Source: an uncultured Bacilli bacterium
GTDB lineage: Bacteria; Bacillota_I; Bacilli_A; RF39; UBA660
Length of the DNA: 40,440 nt
Assembly: GCA_934086185.1 (NCBI GenBank)
Contig: CAKOHW010000010.1
Span: 1 to 40,440, forward strand
Reading direction: 5' to 3'
Of the stretch, positions 17,000 through 26,011 are shown piece by piece. Made by a program: the position numbers and the translations under genes. Positions within the stretch are counted from its first letter, which is position 1. Every line of letters begins with the position of its first letter. The notes under the pieces are model-generated. The model was not told the DNA's origin, searched no databases, and was given only the letters and a program-made list of their open reading frames with translations.

Positions 17000-18262
17000 C
17001 TATATTTTAGTATCTAAATAATCTACTAAATCATTAATACCAACTAATTCTTCTTCTTTAGTCATATTATCTTTAACTTTAACTTTAAAATCTTTTAAAT
17101 CATCACTATTTAATATTATTAAATATTTACTACTAAATCTATCTGCAGACTTAAATTGATTTTTAAATGATTTATTCATTAAATCAGTCTCACAAACAAA
17201 ACCATTCATTCTTAAATCCTGAATTAAATATGTTGCAGTTTCTTTCTCTTCTTCATTACCATACATAATAAATATATCTATATTATCTCTAATTTTAAAG
17301 TTAACATTCAATGTTTCCATAGCAAGTATAGTACGATCTAATCCCATAGCAAAACCTACTGCAGGCATTTCTGGACCATCTAATTCTTTAATAAGTCCAT
17401 TATATCTACCACCGCCACCTAAAACATTTTGACTACCAAACTCAGGTATATCACCAACTATTTCAAATACAGTATGATTATAATAATCTAATCCTCTAAC
17501 TAAAGATTCATCTATCTCATACTCTATTTCCATCATATCTAAATAATCTTTTAATTTTTCAAATCTATCTTTACTTTCTTCATTAAGATAGTCTAATGTT
17601 TTAGGAGCATTCTTTAATATTTCACTCTCACTATCTACTTTACAATCAAGTATTCTTAATGGATTCTTATTTAATCTTTCTCTACAATCTTCACATAAAG
17701 AATCTATTTTTGGTGTAAAATATTTAATTAATGCTTCTCTATAATTATTACGAGACTCATTATCACCCAAAGTATTTAATTTAACTGTAACATCAATTCC
17801 TAACAATTTATAAGTATTATAAGCCAAACTAATTACTTCAGCATCACTCATAACATCATCAGTACCAATACATTCTATACCAAACTGAGTAAATTGACGA
17901 GTTCTACCACTTTGTGGTCTTTCATATCTAAACATTGGACCATTATAATAAACTTTAACCGGTTCTGTCATGTTACCATACATTTTATTTTCTATAAAAC
18001 ATCTAGCAACACCAGCAGTTCCTTCAGGACGTAAAGTAATATCTCTATTACCTCTATCTTTAAAATCATAAGTTTCTTTAGTAACTATATCACTACTTTC
18101 TCCAACACTTCTATGAAATAATTCTGAACTTTCAAATATTGGAGTTTCTATATATGTATAATTAAATTTATCACATATTGCATCAATTACATCACATACA
18201 TATTTTCTCTTCTTAGCATCAATTCCTATAACATCATAAGTACCTTTTTGTTTTGTTATCAT
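17000..18262 (-). CDS. hisS: Histidyl-tRNA synthetase
   Basis: The 420-residue class II synthetase has motif 2 RPEGTAGVAR, the HisRS signatures GLDYYNHTVFE and GGGGRYNGL, motif 3 GFAMGLDRTI and a C-terminal anticodon domain (about 325-420). The start ATG follows GAGGG at normal spacing. It is the first gene of hisS-asnS-aspS-gatCAB, read from a promoter at 18488-18516 through a T-box leader. Confidence 0.96.
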   Translation of the reverse strand: MITKQKGTYDVIGIDAKKRKYVCDVIDAICDKFNYTYIETPIFESSELFHRSVGESSDIVTKETYDFKDRGNRDITLRPEGTAGVARCFIENKMYGNMTEPVKVYYNGPMFRYERPQSGRTRQFTQFGIECIGTDDVMSDAEVISLAYNTYKLLGIDVTVKLNTLGDNESRNNYREALIKYFTPKIDSLCEDCRERLNKNPLRILDCKVDSESEILKNAPKTLDYLNEESKDRFEKLKDYLDMMEIEYEIDESLVRGLDYYNHTVFEIVGDIPEFGSQNVLGGGGRYNGLIKELDGPEMPAVGFAMGLDRTILAMETLNVNFKIRDNIDIFIMYGNEEEKETATYLIQDLRMNGFVCETDLMNKSFKNQFKSADRFSSKYLIILNSDDLKDFKVKVKDNMTKEEELVGINDLVDYLDTKI

Positions 18263-18281
18263 ATTATCCCTCTTTCTAAAT

Positions 18282-18487
18282 AAAAAACACTTGTATTATC
18301 ATAAGGACGAAATTATATTCCGCGGTGCCACCTTATTTTACAAGTGTACTCTCTTTATCTTTATCGCAATATCACGTTCTTATTATAGAAGTATCTTCAA
18401 TATAAATTTATATAGATATTCTCACCAAACATATCCTCTCTTAATATAAAAAATATATCTACTCCTCTTCTCTAAGAATATAGATAT
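18282..18487 (-). promoter_or_regulatory. T-box riboswitch of the hisS operon
   Basis: The T-box core AAGGTGGCACCGCGG is at 18334-18320 (minus strand). The terminator pairs ACACTTGT (18347-18340) and AAGG with CCTT and ACAAGTGT (18294-18287), followed by T6. Stem I runs from AGAAGAGGAGTAGATATA to its 3' arm GAAGATACTTCT. By position the specifier is likely GAT (18395-18393), an Asp codon. No His codon stands in that place, so the leader may sense uncharged tRNA(Asp). The specifier was placed by eye. Confidence 0.85.
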
Positions 18488-18516
18488 ATTTTACTTTATT
18501 TTTATACTTTAGTCAA
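18488..18516 (-). promoter_or_regulatory. hisS operon promoter
   Basis: Minus strand: TTGACT (18516-18511), 17-base spacer, TAAAAT (18493-18488). It is directly upstream of T-box stem I. Confidence 0.7.
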
Positions 18517-18538
18517 TAAAACACATTATATTTTTCAA

Positions 18539-18904
18539 TTATTTTACTACTGTTGGTACTAAATAATTAAAATATGAAATATTTCTAATAATACCATAAA
18601 TAATTACAACAATTAATAATGCATATGTACATTTATTAGAAAAAACTACATTATATTTTAAATTAATAATTTTAAAAATTATATAAAATAATAACATTAA
18701 AAATACTAATGGATTATATCTAAAAGCTTGATAAAAATCCAATCTAAATATTGAAAATATCATTCTAGTAATACCACACCCAGGACAATATCCCCCAGTA
18801 ATCTTATTAAACATACACGGTATAGAAAAACTATAAAAATTATTTAAAAAATAATATAAAATTAATATTAAGAAAAAACAAACTATAACCTTTATTTTTT
18901 TCAT
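18539..18904 (-). CDS. DUF2752 membrane protein
   Basis: The 121-residue protein has an N-terminal membrane helix, the DUF2752 signature CPGCGITR (about residues 40-47) and further hydrophobic helices. The function of DUF2752 is unknown; the Cys pair may bind metal or be redox-active. It overlaps the preceding zinc-ribbon gene by one base (TAATG), so the two are co-translated. DUF2752 proteins often sit next to TM2 or zinc-ribbon membrane proteins, as here. Confidence 0.8.
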   Translation of the reverse strand: MKKIKVIVCFFLILILYYFLNNFYSFSIPCMFNKITGGYCPGCGITRMIFSIFRLDFYQAFRYNPLVFLMLLFYIIFKIINLKYNVVFSNKCTYALLIVVIIYGIIRNISYFNYLVPTVVK

Positions 18905-19371
18905 TATTCACTAAATTTATTTAAATCATTTTGTATTAAACAATAATTTATAATAGCAAATCCAAATATAGATAATATTAAGTATAATATAGAATTATCA
19001 TTAATTTGTTTATTATATTTTTGTCCAGTAGCAAATAATTTTTGACCCATTTTATAATTCCAATATATACCATATATACCACATGTTAATAATGTATAAA
19101 GAAACGCTAATCCACCACTCGCATTTTGTTCATCACTTATAACATTTGCATCATCAGTCATAACAATAAACCAATATATGCCATATATACCACAAGTTAT
19201 AATTGAAAGTATAACAGCCATCACTATATCTCTATTTGTTATTTTTTGATAATTTTGAGTTGTACTATTATTAGTAGTTGTTGTATTATTATCAACATTC
19301 ATGCCACAACCAGCACAAAATTTATTTCCTTCCTTTATTTCATTTCCACAGTTTGGACAAAATTTTGTCAT
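18904..19371 (-). CDS. Zinc-ribbon plus DUF4234 membrane protein
   Basis: The 155-residue protein has an N-terminal zinc ribbon (CPNCG at residues 5-9, CAGCG at about 19-23), an Asn/Thr linker, and a membrane domain with the twice-repeated pattern TCGIYGIYW (about residues 60 and 91) typical of DUF4234. Its role is unknown. It follows the DUF1835-like gene by 31 bases and overlaps the DUF2752 gene, forming a small membrane-protein operon. Confidence 0.78.
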   Translation of the reverse strand: MTKFCPNCGNEIKEGNKFCAGCGMNVDNNTTTTNNSTTQNYQKITNRDIVMAVILSIITCGIYGIYWFIVMTDDANVISDEQNASGGLAFLYTLLTCGIYGIYWNYKMGQKLFATGQKYNKQINDNSILYLILSIFGFAIINYCLIQNDLNKFSE

Positions 19372-19402
19372 GTTATCACTCCTTACATTATTTATTATAA
19401 CA

Positions 19403-20089
19403 TTAAGTTCTTTTCAAATCTACTATACTTTCCAAGTATTTATCAGAATTTTTTTCAATAACAATTTTATTTTCATCAATTAATCTTTCTATCAAACTAA
19501 TTATTAAACTATCACATACATAAATTTTTCCTATTAACGTAGCAACTAAATTAATCATTTTTACTTTACCTAATTCATTTAAAGTTTCTAATATAATCTC
19601 ATCATAATAACTCATTGATACAGATTTAACTATACCATTATCTATTACTCTTAATTCTGAATTTTCTTTAACTAATATTCTCCATTCTTTAGCATTATTC
19701 ATCAATTCATTTTTACTTAATTTATGTTCTATTTTTTCTAAATTTTCTAATTCTTTTTCATTCATAACTCTTGGCGAAATATAATCAATATTATATTCAT
19801 CACTATATGTTACATATAAATCATAATTATATATTTCCATAATATTAGAAATATACAACATTAATAAATAAGAATAAATATCTTTTTTACTAGTCCATAC
19901 TCTTATTTTATTATTTTCAGCTATATTATTTACAATTATATTTAATATATTATCATCTATTCTAGATATATCACCTACATTAAGACATAAATTAAAAGTT
20001 AAAATAGTATTTTTATTCAAACTACTTTTCTTCATTATATTACTACATGTATCTCCAAATACAATTTCTAATGTTTTAATACTAATCAC
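19403..20089 (-). CDS. DUF1835/DUF3658-like protein
   Basis: The 228-residue soluble protein opens with IKTLEIVFGDTCSNIMKKS, as in DUF1835 (IVFGDSAAGSLK), and continues LCLNVGDISRID. The C-terminal part matches the DUF3658 style: EWRILVKENSELRVIDNG and SYYDEIILETL, then a helical end with LIGKIYVCDSLI. The function of these paired domains is unknown. It has a clear GAGGTGATT ribosome site and likely heads the operon with 19371-18539. Confidence 0.65.
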   Translation of the reverse strand: MISIKTLEIVFGDTCSNIMKKSSLNKNTILTFNLCLNVGDISRIDDNILNIIVNNIAENNKIRVWTSKKDIYSYLLMLYISNIMEIYNYDLYVTYSDEYNIDYISPRVMNEKELENLEKIEHKLSKNELMNNAKEWRILVKENSELRVIDNGIVKSVSMSYYDEIILETLNELGKVKMINLVATLIGKIYVCDSLIISLIERLIDENKIVIEKNSDKYLESIVDLKRT

Positions 20090-20579
20090 CTCAAAAATTG
20101 ATTTTAAAATAACTTTCTTTTATATTTTTATTTATATAATTTGTTATTGTTAGAATCATTAAAAATATAAATAATTCTATTAAAAAAATATTAGTTTTTG
20201 TTCGTTTTATATTAGAATTTTTTTTATATAATTATTTCATATTTTCCTCCAAATTAGTAAGGGATACAAATCATTTTTAGTCATATACAATAAGTTGTTA
20301 ATTCAATTATTAACTATCAAAAATGAATTTCATATATTAAATTTTTCTATCTCTTTATTTCAAATTATATCATAAATATTAATATATTTTCACTTTGGAT
20401 GCGAAAAAGACTGAGATTTGCGACATAAAAGTCATCTCAGTCTTAAAATTATATATAAACATCAAGAATAATTGGTTTTTTAATGACTATATTTTTACAT
20501 TCAGGTATATCGTTTCTATACCTTGTAATATCATCATTCGTAATGATGATACAGCTTAAAAACACTTTTAATCTTTTAT
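20090..20579. other. Gene-free AT-rich region with palindromes
   Basis: No convincing gene. The part beyond 20400 holds the ppdK terminator. Two further dyads follow the ppdK stop: ATCATCATT-CGT-AATGATGAT (about 20531-20551) and GGTATA/TATACC (about 20504-20522). These could form a structured 3' end of the ppdK mRNA. A minus-strand frame from a GTG near 20564 stays open for about 39 codons to a TAA near 20450 but lacks a ribosome site. The rest (20100-20400) is AT-rich and should contain the promoter of the 20089 gene, which I could not place. Confidence 0.4.
20404..20444 (-). terminator. Intrinsic terminator downstream of ppdK
   Basis: A perfect 11-bp stem AAGACTGAGAT/ATCTCAGTCTT (20407-20417 with 20434-20444) has a smaller GAC/GTC pair in the loop. 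On the minus strand it is followed by TTTTT, so it would end the ppdK transcript. Confidence 0.75.
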
Positions 20580-23213
20580 CTACTTTTGCGTTTTTGACTT
20601 GATAGCGGCTTGTGCAGCAGCTAATCTTGCTATTGGAACTCTAAATGGAGAGCAAGATACGTAATCTAATCCAATATTATGACAGAATTCTACACTAGCA
20701 GGATCTCCACCATGTTCACCACATATACCAACATGTAAGTTTTCATTAACTGGTTTTCCTAATTTAATAGCCATTTCCATTAATTTACCTACACCTTTTT
20801 GGTCTAATTTAGCAAATGGATCATTTTCTAAAATCTTAGTATCATAATATGCGCCTAAGAATTTACCAGCATCATCTCTTGAGAAACCAAATGTCATTTG
20901 AGTTAAATCATTAGTTCCAAAACAGAAGAAATCAGCATGTTTAGCAATTTCATCTGCAGTAAGAGCAGCACGAGGTATTTCTATCATAGTACCTACTTCA
21001 TAATCTAATTTAATACCAGCAGCTTCGATTTCTGCATCTGCAGTTTCAACTACTACTTTTTTAACATATTCTAATTCTTTTACTTCACAAATTAATGGAA
21101 TCATAATTTGTGGAACAACTTTCCAATCAGAATGTTTCTTTTGAACATTAATTGCAGCACGAATAACTGCTTTTGTTTGCATTTTAGCGATTTCTGGATA
21201 TGTAACTGCTAATCTACATCCACGATGTCCCATCATTGGATTAACTTCATGTAATGATGAAATCAAATTCTTAATATATTCTACGCTCTTTCCTTGAGCT
21301 TTAGCTAATTTTTTAATATCTTCTTCACTTGTTGGAACAAATTCATGTAGAGGTGGATCTAGATATCTAATAGTTACTGGACATCCTTCTAATGCTTCAT
21401 ATAATTCTTCAAAATCGCCTTGTTGATATGGAAGAATCTTATCTAATGCTGCTTCTCTTTCTTCTACAGTATCAGCACAAATCATTTCTCTAAATGCAGC
21501 AATTCTATCTTCTTCAAAGAACATATGCTCTGTACGACATAATCCAATACCTTCAGCACCTAATTCACGTGCTTTTTTAGCATCTTTAGGAGTATCAGCG
21601 TTAGTCATAACTTTTAATTTTCTAAATTGATCAGCCCATTCCATTACTCTACCAAATTCTCCAGCAATTGTAGCATCAACAGTTTTAATAATACCATCAT
21701 AAATATTACCTGTTGTACCATCTAATGAAATATAGTCTCCTTCATGATATGTTTTACCTGCTAAAGTGAATTGTTTATTTTCTTCATCCATAGCAATTTC
21801 ACCACATCCTGATACACAGCAAGTTCCCATACCACGAGCAACTACAGCAGCATGACTTGTCATACCACCACGAACTGTAAGTATTCCTTGACTAGCTTTC
21901 ATACCAGTTATATCTTCTGGAGAAGTTTCTAGACGAACTAAAACAACTTTTTCCCCTTTTTCATTCCAAACTTCAGCGTCTTCAGCAGTAAACACAATTT
22001 TACCACAAGCAGCTCCAGGTGATGCACCTAAACCTTTTCCAATAGGAGTAGCTTTTTTCAATTCTTTTGCATCAAATTGTGGATGTAATAATGTATCCAA
22101 ATTTCTAGGATCTATCATTTCTACTGCTTCTTCTGGAGTACGCATTCCTTCATCAACTAAATCACAAGCAATTTTTAATGCTGCTTGAGCAGTTCTCTTA
22201 CCATTTCTAGTTTGTAACATATAAAGTTTTCCATGTTCAACAGTAAATTCCATATCTTGCATATCTCTATAATGACTTTCTAGAGTCTTGCAAACATTTT
22301 TAAAATCTTTAAATGCTTCTGGGAATTTTTGTTCCATTTCACTTATATGCATTGGAGTTCTAACACCAGCAACAACATCTTCACCTTGAGCATTTGTTAA
22401 GAATTCACCAAATAATCCTTTTTCGCCAGTTGCTGGATCTCTTGTGAATGCAACACCAGTTCCACAGTCATCACCCATGTTACCAAATGCCATAGATTGA
22501 ACGTTTACTGCAGTACCCCATGAATAAGGAATATCGTTATCTCTTCTATATACATTAGCACGAGGATTATCCCAAGATCTAAATACGGCTTTTACAGCAC
22601 CCATTAATTGTTCTTTAGGATCAGTTGGGAAATCAGTTCCAATTTTTGATTTATATTCTTCTTTGAATAAACGTGCTAATTCTTTTAAATCATCTGCATC
22701 TAATTCAATATCTTGAGTAACTCCTTTTTTTTCTTTCATTTCATCAATAAGTTGTTCAAAATATTTCTTTCCTACTTCCATAACAACATCAGAATACATT
22801 TGAATAAATCTTCTATAGCAATCCCATGCCCATCTTGGATTATTTGATTTTTTAGCTATTGCTTCAACAACTTCTTCATTTAAGCCTAAATTTAATATAG
22901 TATCCATCATACCAGGCATACTTGCTCTAGCACCACTACGTACTGAAACTAATAATGGATTTTCTTTATCTCCAAATTTCTTTCCAGTAGTTTCTTCTAA
23001 TTTAGTAATGTATTCATTAATTTGTCCTTGAATTTCATCACTTATTTCTCTACCATCATCATAATACTTAGTACATGCTTCAGTAGTAATTGTGAAACCT
23101 TGTGGTACAGGTAAACCAATACTTGTCATTTCTGCTAAGTTAGCACCCTTACCTCCTAGAAGGTTTCTCATATCTTTATTTCCTTCAGTAAAGGAATATA
23201 CATATTTTGTCAT
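20580..23213 (-). CDS. ppdK: Pyruvate, phosphate dikinase
   Basis: The 877-residue protein interconverts pyruvate + ATP + phosphate and PEP + AMP + diphosphate. Visible are the N-terminal nucleotide-binding domain (LLGGKGANLAEM, VSVRSGARASMPGMMDTILN), the phosphohistidine domain (RGGMTSHAAVVARGMGT, catalytic His) and the PEP-binding TIM barrel (GIGLCRTEHMFF, FCFGTNDLTQMTFGFSRDD, GICGEHGGDP). The length matches the family. An ATG 15 bases upstream forms part of the GGAGGG ribosome site; the ATG at 23213 lies 7 bases after that site and starts the conserved MTKYVYSF. G+C is slightly higher than in its neighbours, as in a highly expressed gene. Confidence 0.96.
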   Translation of the reverse strand: MTKYVYSFTEGNKDMRNLLGGKGANLAEMTSIGLPVPQGFTITTEACTKYYDDGREISDEIQGQINEYITKLEETTGKKFGDKENPLLVSVRSGARASMPGMMDTILNLGLNEEVVEAIAKKSNNPRWAWDCYRRFIQMYSDVVMEVGKKYFEQLIDEMKEKKGVTQDIELDADDLKELARLFKEEYKSKIGTDFPTDPKEQLMGAVKAVFRSWDNPRANVYRRDNDIPYSWGTAVNVQSMAFGNMGDDCGTGVAFTRDPATGEKGLFGEFLTNAQGEDVVAGVRTPMHISEMEQKFPEAFKDFKNVCKTLESHYRDMQDMEFTVEHGKLYMLQTRNGKRTAQAALKIACDLVDEGMRTPEEAVEMIDPRNLDTLLHPQFDAKELKKATPIGKGLGASPGAACGKIVFTAEDAEVWNEKGEKVVLVRLETSPEDITGMKASQGILTVRGGMTSHAAVVARGMGTCCVSGCGEIAMDEENKQFTLAGKTYHEGDYISLDGTTGNIYDGIIKTVDATIAGEFGRVMEWADQFRKLKVMTNADTPKDAKKARELGAEGIGLCRTEHMFFEEDRIAAFREMICADTVEEREAALDKILPYQQGDFEELYEALEGCPVTIRYLDPPLHEFVPTSEEDIKKLAKAQGKSVEYIKNLISSLHEVNPMMGHRGCRLAVTYPEIAKMQTKAVIRAAINVQKKHSDWKVVPQIMIPLICEVKELEYVKKVVVETADAEIEAAGIKLDYEVGTMIEIPRAALTADEIAKHADFFCFGTNDLTQMTFGFSRDDAGKFLGAYYDTKILENDPFAKLDQKGVGKLMEMAIKLGKPVNENLHVGICGEHGGDPASVEFCHNIGLDYVSCSPFRVPIARLAAAQAAIKSKTQK

Positions 23214-23301
23214 ATATCTACCCTCCATTTTTATCTGACTTCTTTAGTATATCATAAAAAAAATACCACAAACAATATTTTTATGATATTTTTTATAGTT
23301 T

Positions 23302-23547
23302 TTACATTTTTCTAAATATATCTTTATTATCTTCAGTATATTTATCTACTGCCTCACTTGGCATACCAGCCTTAACTCTATCCATTTCATCAAAAGTTAA
23401 TTCTTTATCACTTATTTTTTCTTTCAACTGACTAAGCTCTGGTTTATCCATCAAATCTAAAGTTTCATCTATCTTACCTTGTTCTATACCTGCTTTTACA
23501 GTTTTTAATTCCTCTTCAGTTAATTCACCATCTTTAAAATTTAACAT
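23302..23547 (-). CDS. Small protein with tandem leader-like repeat
   Basis: The 81-residue acidic protein carries two copies of one motif: GELTEEELKTVKAG (about residues 7-20) and KELTFDEMDRVKAG (about 48-61). The ELT-x-E-xx-VKAG pattern resembles the end of RiPP/bacteriocin leader peptides (ELSxEELxxVxGG), but there is no Gly-Gly site, no modifying enzyme and no exporter nearby. It has a strong AGGAGG ribosome site, so it is a real gene. I do not recognise the family; a small regulator or protein-binding helical repeat is equally possible. Confidence 0.65.
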   Translation of the reverse strand: MLNFKDGELTEEELKTVKAGIEQGKIDETLDLMDKPELSQLKEKISDKELTFDEMDRVKAGMPSEAVDKYTEDNKDIFRKM

Positions 23548-23587
23548 ACTAATTATCCTCCTAATTAAATTATACTATAATAAAAAA

Positions 23588-24463
23588 CTATTTTCTAGGA
23601 TTACTCTTTAAATATACCCTTTTTAATTCTTCATTAGATACATGAGTATATATACTAGTAGTTGATAAAGAAACATGTCCTAATAACTCTTGAACACTCT
23701 TTAAATCACATCCTTCATTTAACATCATAGTAGCAAAAGAATGTCTAAAAGTATGTGGAGTTATTTTTAAATCACAACTACTCTTAAATAAAATATTATC
23801 AATAATATCTCTAATTCCTCTTGTAGTTAACTTATTTCCTAAATGATTTAAAAATAAATAATCATTTTTCTTATTACCCTTTATATTATCTCTAACACTT
23901 AAATAATCATTCAAACTATCTTTAGCATAACTACCTATATATACTATTCTTTCTTTATTACCTTTACCTAATACTCTAATTTCTCTATTATTAATATCTA
24001 CATCACTCAACTTAATATTAACTAATTCACTACATCTACACCCAGTACATAAAAGTACTTCAAATATACATCTATTCCTAATACCTAAATTATTACTAGT
24101 ATCAATACTATTAACTAAATTAACATATTCATCATACTTAAAATATTCTGGTAACTTTTTTTCTTTCTTTAACCCTTTAACTAACTTAAATGGATTATTT
24201 TTAGTATACCCTTTATTTATTAAATACTTATAATAACTTCTTATACTACTAAGTATTCTATTTATACTAGTACCCTTATGACTATCATTTAAATAATTAA
24301 TAAAATCTAATACATCACGATACTTAACTTCTCTTACATTCATTTTTTTCATAAATAAATATTTTTCATAAATATTTAAATCCAATTCATAATTAATAAT
24401 AGTATTATTACTATACTTTCTAACATCATATAAGTACTCTAAAAATTCATCTTTATTTATCAT
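23588..24463 (-). CDS. XerC/XerD-type tyrosine recombinase
   Basis: A protein of about 291 residues with an N-terminal SAM-like core-binding domain (1-85) and a catalytic domain containing the full tetrad: Arg in TGCRCSEL, Lys in the LGKGNKER hairpin, HTFRHSFAT (His, Arg), LGHVSLSTTSIYTH (His and Tyr nucleophile). Length and motifs match Xer recombinases that resolve chromosome dimers. An ATG 12 bases upstream lacks a ribosome site, while the ATG at 24463 follows GGGAGAG. It overlaps the preceding gene by 11 bases. With no phage genes around, a housekeeping role is likelier than an integrase. Confidence 0.88.
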   Translation of the reverse strand: MINKDEFLEYLYDVRKYSNNTIINYELDLNIYEKYLFMKKMNVREVKYRDVLDFINYLNDSHKGTSINRILSSIRSYYKYLINKGYTKNNPFKLVKGLKKEKKLPEYFKYDEYVNLVNSIDTSNNLGIRNRCIFEVLLCTGCRCSELVNIKLSDVDINNREIRVLGKGNKERIVYIGSYAKDSLNDYLSVRDNIKGNKKNDYLFLNHLGNKLTTRGIRDIIDNILFKSSCDLKITPHTFRHSFATMMLNEGCDLKSVQELLGHVSLSTTSIYTHVSNEELKRVYLKSNPRK

Positions 24464-24986
24464 ACTCTCTCCCATACTTAACTAAATAACCATCATATAT
24501 AATATTAATATTAGGAATATTAAAGAAATCTTTCGGTTTTATATAATCACTATTAAATTTATATATATCACTTTTTTCTAATATATCCCCAACAAAAGTA
24601 GTACATACTTTATAATTATCTCTACTTAACTTAAAATTAAATATTCTAAATACCAAACCTAATATATCGTACTTATATATATCAATTTTATCTTCATATC
24701 TTTTTAATTCTTTTATTACACTTCTATATTGTTTATTACTAACATCTATTTCTAATATAATACACTTAGTTTTATAAAATTTTTTATAAAATAATCCATT
24801 CTTGTCCTCAGTAATAAAACCACCATCAAAAGGATTATTAAGTTTTTTTCTACCAAAACTATACATAACTCTCAAATCTTTTTTAAGTGCAATTGATACA
24901 TGACTATATTTAAATAATGTAAAAAATTTAATAATCCTTGATGGCATACTACCACTATGACTTAATATTATATATATTTTTTTCAT
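24453..24986 (-). CDS. Permuted papain-like (YiiX/NlpC-P60-like) protein
   Basis: The 177-residue protein begins IYIILSHSGSMPSRIIKFFT and has YSHVSIAL (about residues 27-34, candidate catalytic His) and a late Cys in YKVCTTFVGDIL (about residue 130). His early and Cys late is the order in circularly permuted papain-fold amidases such as YiiX/YaeF. The substrate is unknown; lipids or peptide links are acted on in the wider family. No signal peptide is seen. It overlaps the recombinase gene, so both are probably in one transcript. Confidence 0.6.
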   Translation of the reverse strand: MKKIYIILSHSGSMPSRIIKFFTLFKYSHVSIALKKDLRVMYSFGRKKLNNPFDGGFITEDKNGLFYKKFYKTKCIILEIDVSNKQYRSVIKELKRYEDKIDIYKYDILGLVFRIFNFKLSRDNYKVCTTFVGDILEKSDIYKFNSDYIKPKDFFNIPNINIIYDGYLVKYGREYDK

Positions 24987-25031
24987 ATTAACCTCTTTTA
25001 TAATTATACCAAAAATAAAAAGAATAACAAT

Positions 25032-25901
25032 TTATTTATTCTTTCTCAATACTTTTCTCATCTCACACTTTATAGCATCAATATAATCTTCCCTACTTAA
25101 TGGAGCAATATAATCATTACCATCTTGATATGCTTCAAAATCATCACCCTTACATTCTTTAATTAAAGGTAAATAATCTTCATATGTTCTAAAATCTTCT
25201 TCTATTTCTTCCTCACATTCAGTAATATCATTTAAAGATTTTAATGGTTTGATATCATATTGGCAATTATTAAAGTTTAAATAATCATGTCTTCTACTGA
25301 TATCATAAATATCATCTACATACATTACTTTTATAACAAAATCTCTTAGAGCTTTATATCTAACTTTACCATTAGAATTATAAAACTCATGCTTCACAAA
25401 ATTTTGAATATATTCATTAATTTCTACTTTTTCACTATTAGATAAACTATAATAATCTCCACTAATTATCAAATTAGCATAAGATATTAAACCATATGAA
25501 ATAGAATTCATACCTTTCTTATTTTCATATTTTTTCAAATATAATCTTCCTAATTTCATTAAATTAATTGGATCAAGTTTATATCTTTTCATCGCCATTT
25601 CAGCATATCTAATATTTGTTCTTATTAAAGAATTAGAAAATAGCAATATGTCTCCATCATATATAATATTTTGATATTTTCCTTTTTCTACATCATAACT
25701 AACATAAAGTTTAGTAACATAACTAGGTACTAACTCAGCTAAAATCATTTCATCAATTAATTCTTTTTCATTACTAAATTTCATAGTAACAGAATCTATA
25801 AATTGTATATCACCATTAATATAGTTCTCGCAACCAGTTAAATCAATTGGAATAATTTTTTTATTTTTATCAATATAACTTAATCTATACATTCTTTTCA
25901 T
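25032..25901 (-). CDS. Conserved hypothetical protein
   Basis: A protein of about 289 residues that I do not recognise. It has no signal peptide or membrane helix. The middle is rich in Tyr/Asn/Lys and helical; the C-terminal third is acidic (ECEEEIEEDFRTYEDYLPL) and ends basic (RKVLRKNK). The ATG at 25901 follows GGGGGA at good spacing and is preferred over an in-frame start 36 bases upstream. It lies back to back with the Y-family polymerase gene, which has its own promoter. Confidence 0.6.
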   Translation of the reverse strand: MKRMYRLSYIDKNKKIIPIDLTGCENYINGDIQFIDSVTMKFSNEKELIDEMILAELVPSYVTKLYVSYDVEKGKYQNIIYDGDILLFSNSLIRTNIRYAEMAMKRYKLDPINLMKLGRLYLKKYENKKGMNSISYGLISYANLIISGDYYSLSNSEKVEINEYIQNFVKHEFYNSNGKVRYKALRDFVIKVMYVDDIYDISRRHDYLNFNNCQYDIKPLKSLNDITECEEEIEEDFRTYEDYLPLIKECKGDDFEAYQDGNDYIAPLSREDYIDAIKCEMRKVLRKNK

Positions 25902-25966
25902 ATATTTTTCCCCCATAAGATACCTAAATACTAACACATAATAAATAAATTGTCAAAATATTCCAT

Positions 25967-25994
25967 TTGACTTTGCGAACGTTTGTATTATAAT
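25967..25994 (+). promoter_or_regulatory. Polymerase promoter with SOS-like dyad
   Basis: TTGACT (25967-25972), 16-base spacer and TATAAT (25989-25994). The spacer contains GCGAACGTTTGT, an inverted CGAAC/GTTTG. It resembles half-sites of the Gram-positive LexA box (CGAAC-N4-GTTCG) but has no four-base gap, so LexA control is suggested, not shown. Confidence 0.55.
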
Positions 25995-26011
25995 TAAATT
26001 AGGTGATTTAA

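Noticed and set aside
23588..24463. Phage or integrative-element integrase
   Set aside because: Standard Xer length and motifs, no phage genes, attachment repeats or tRNA gene next to it.
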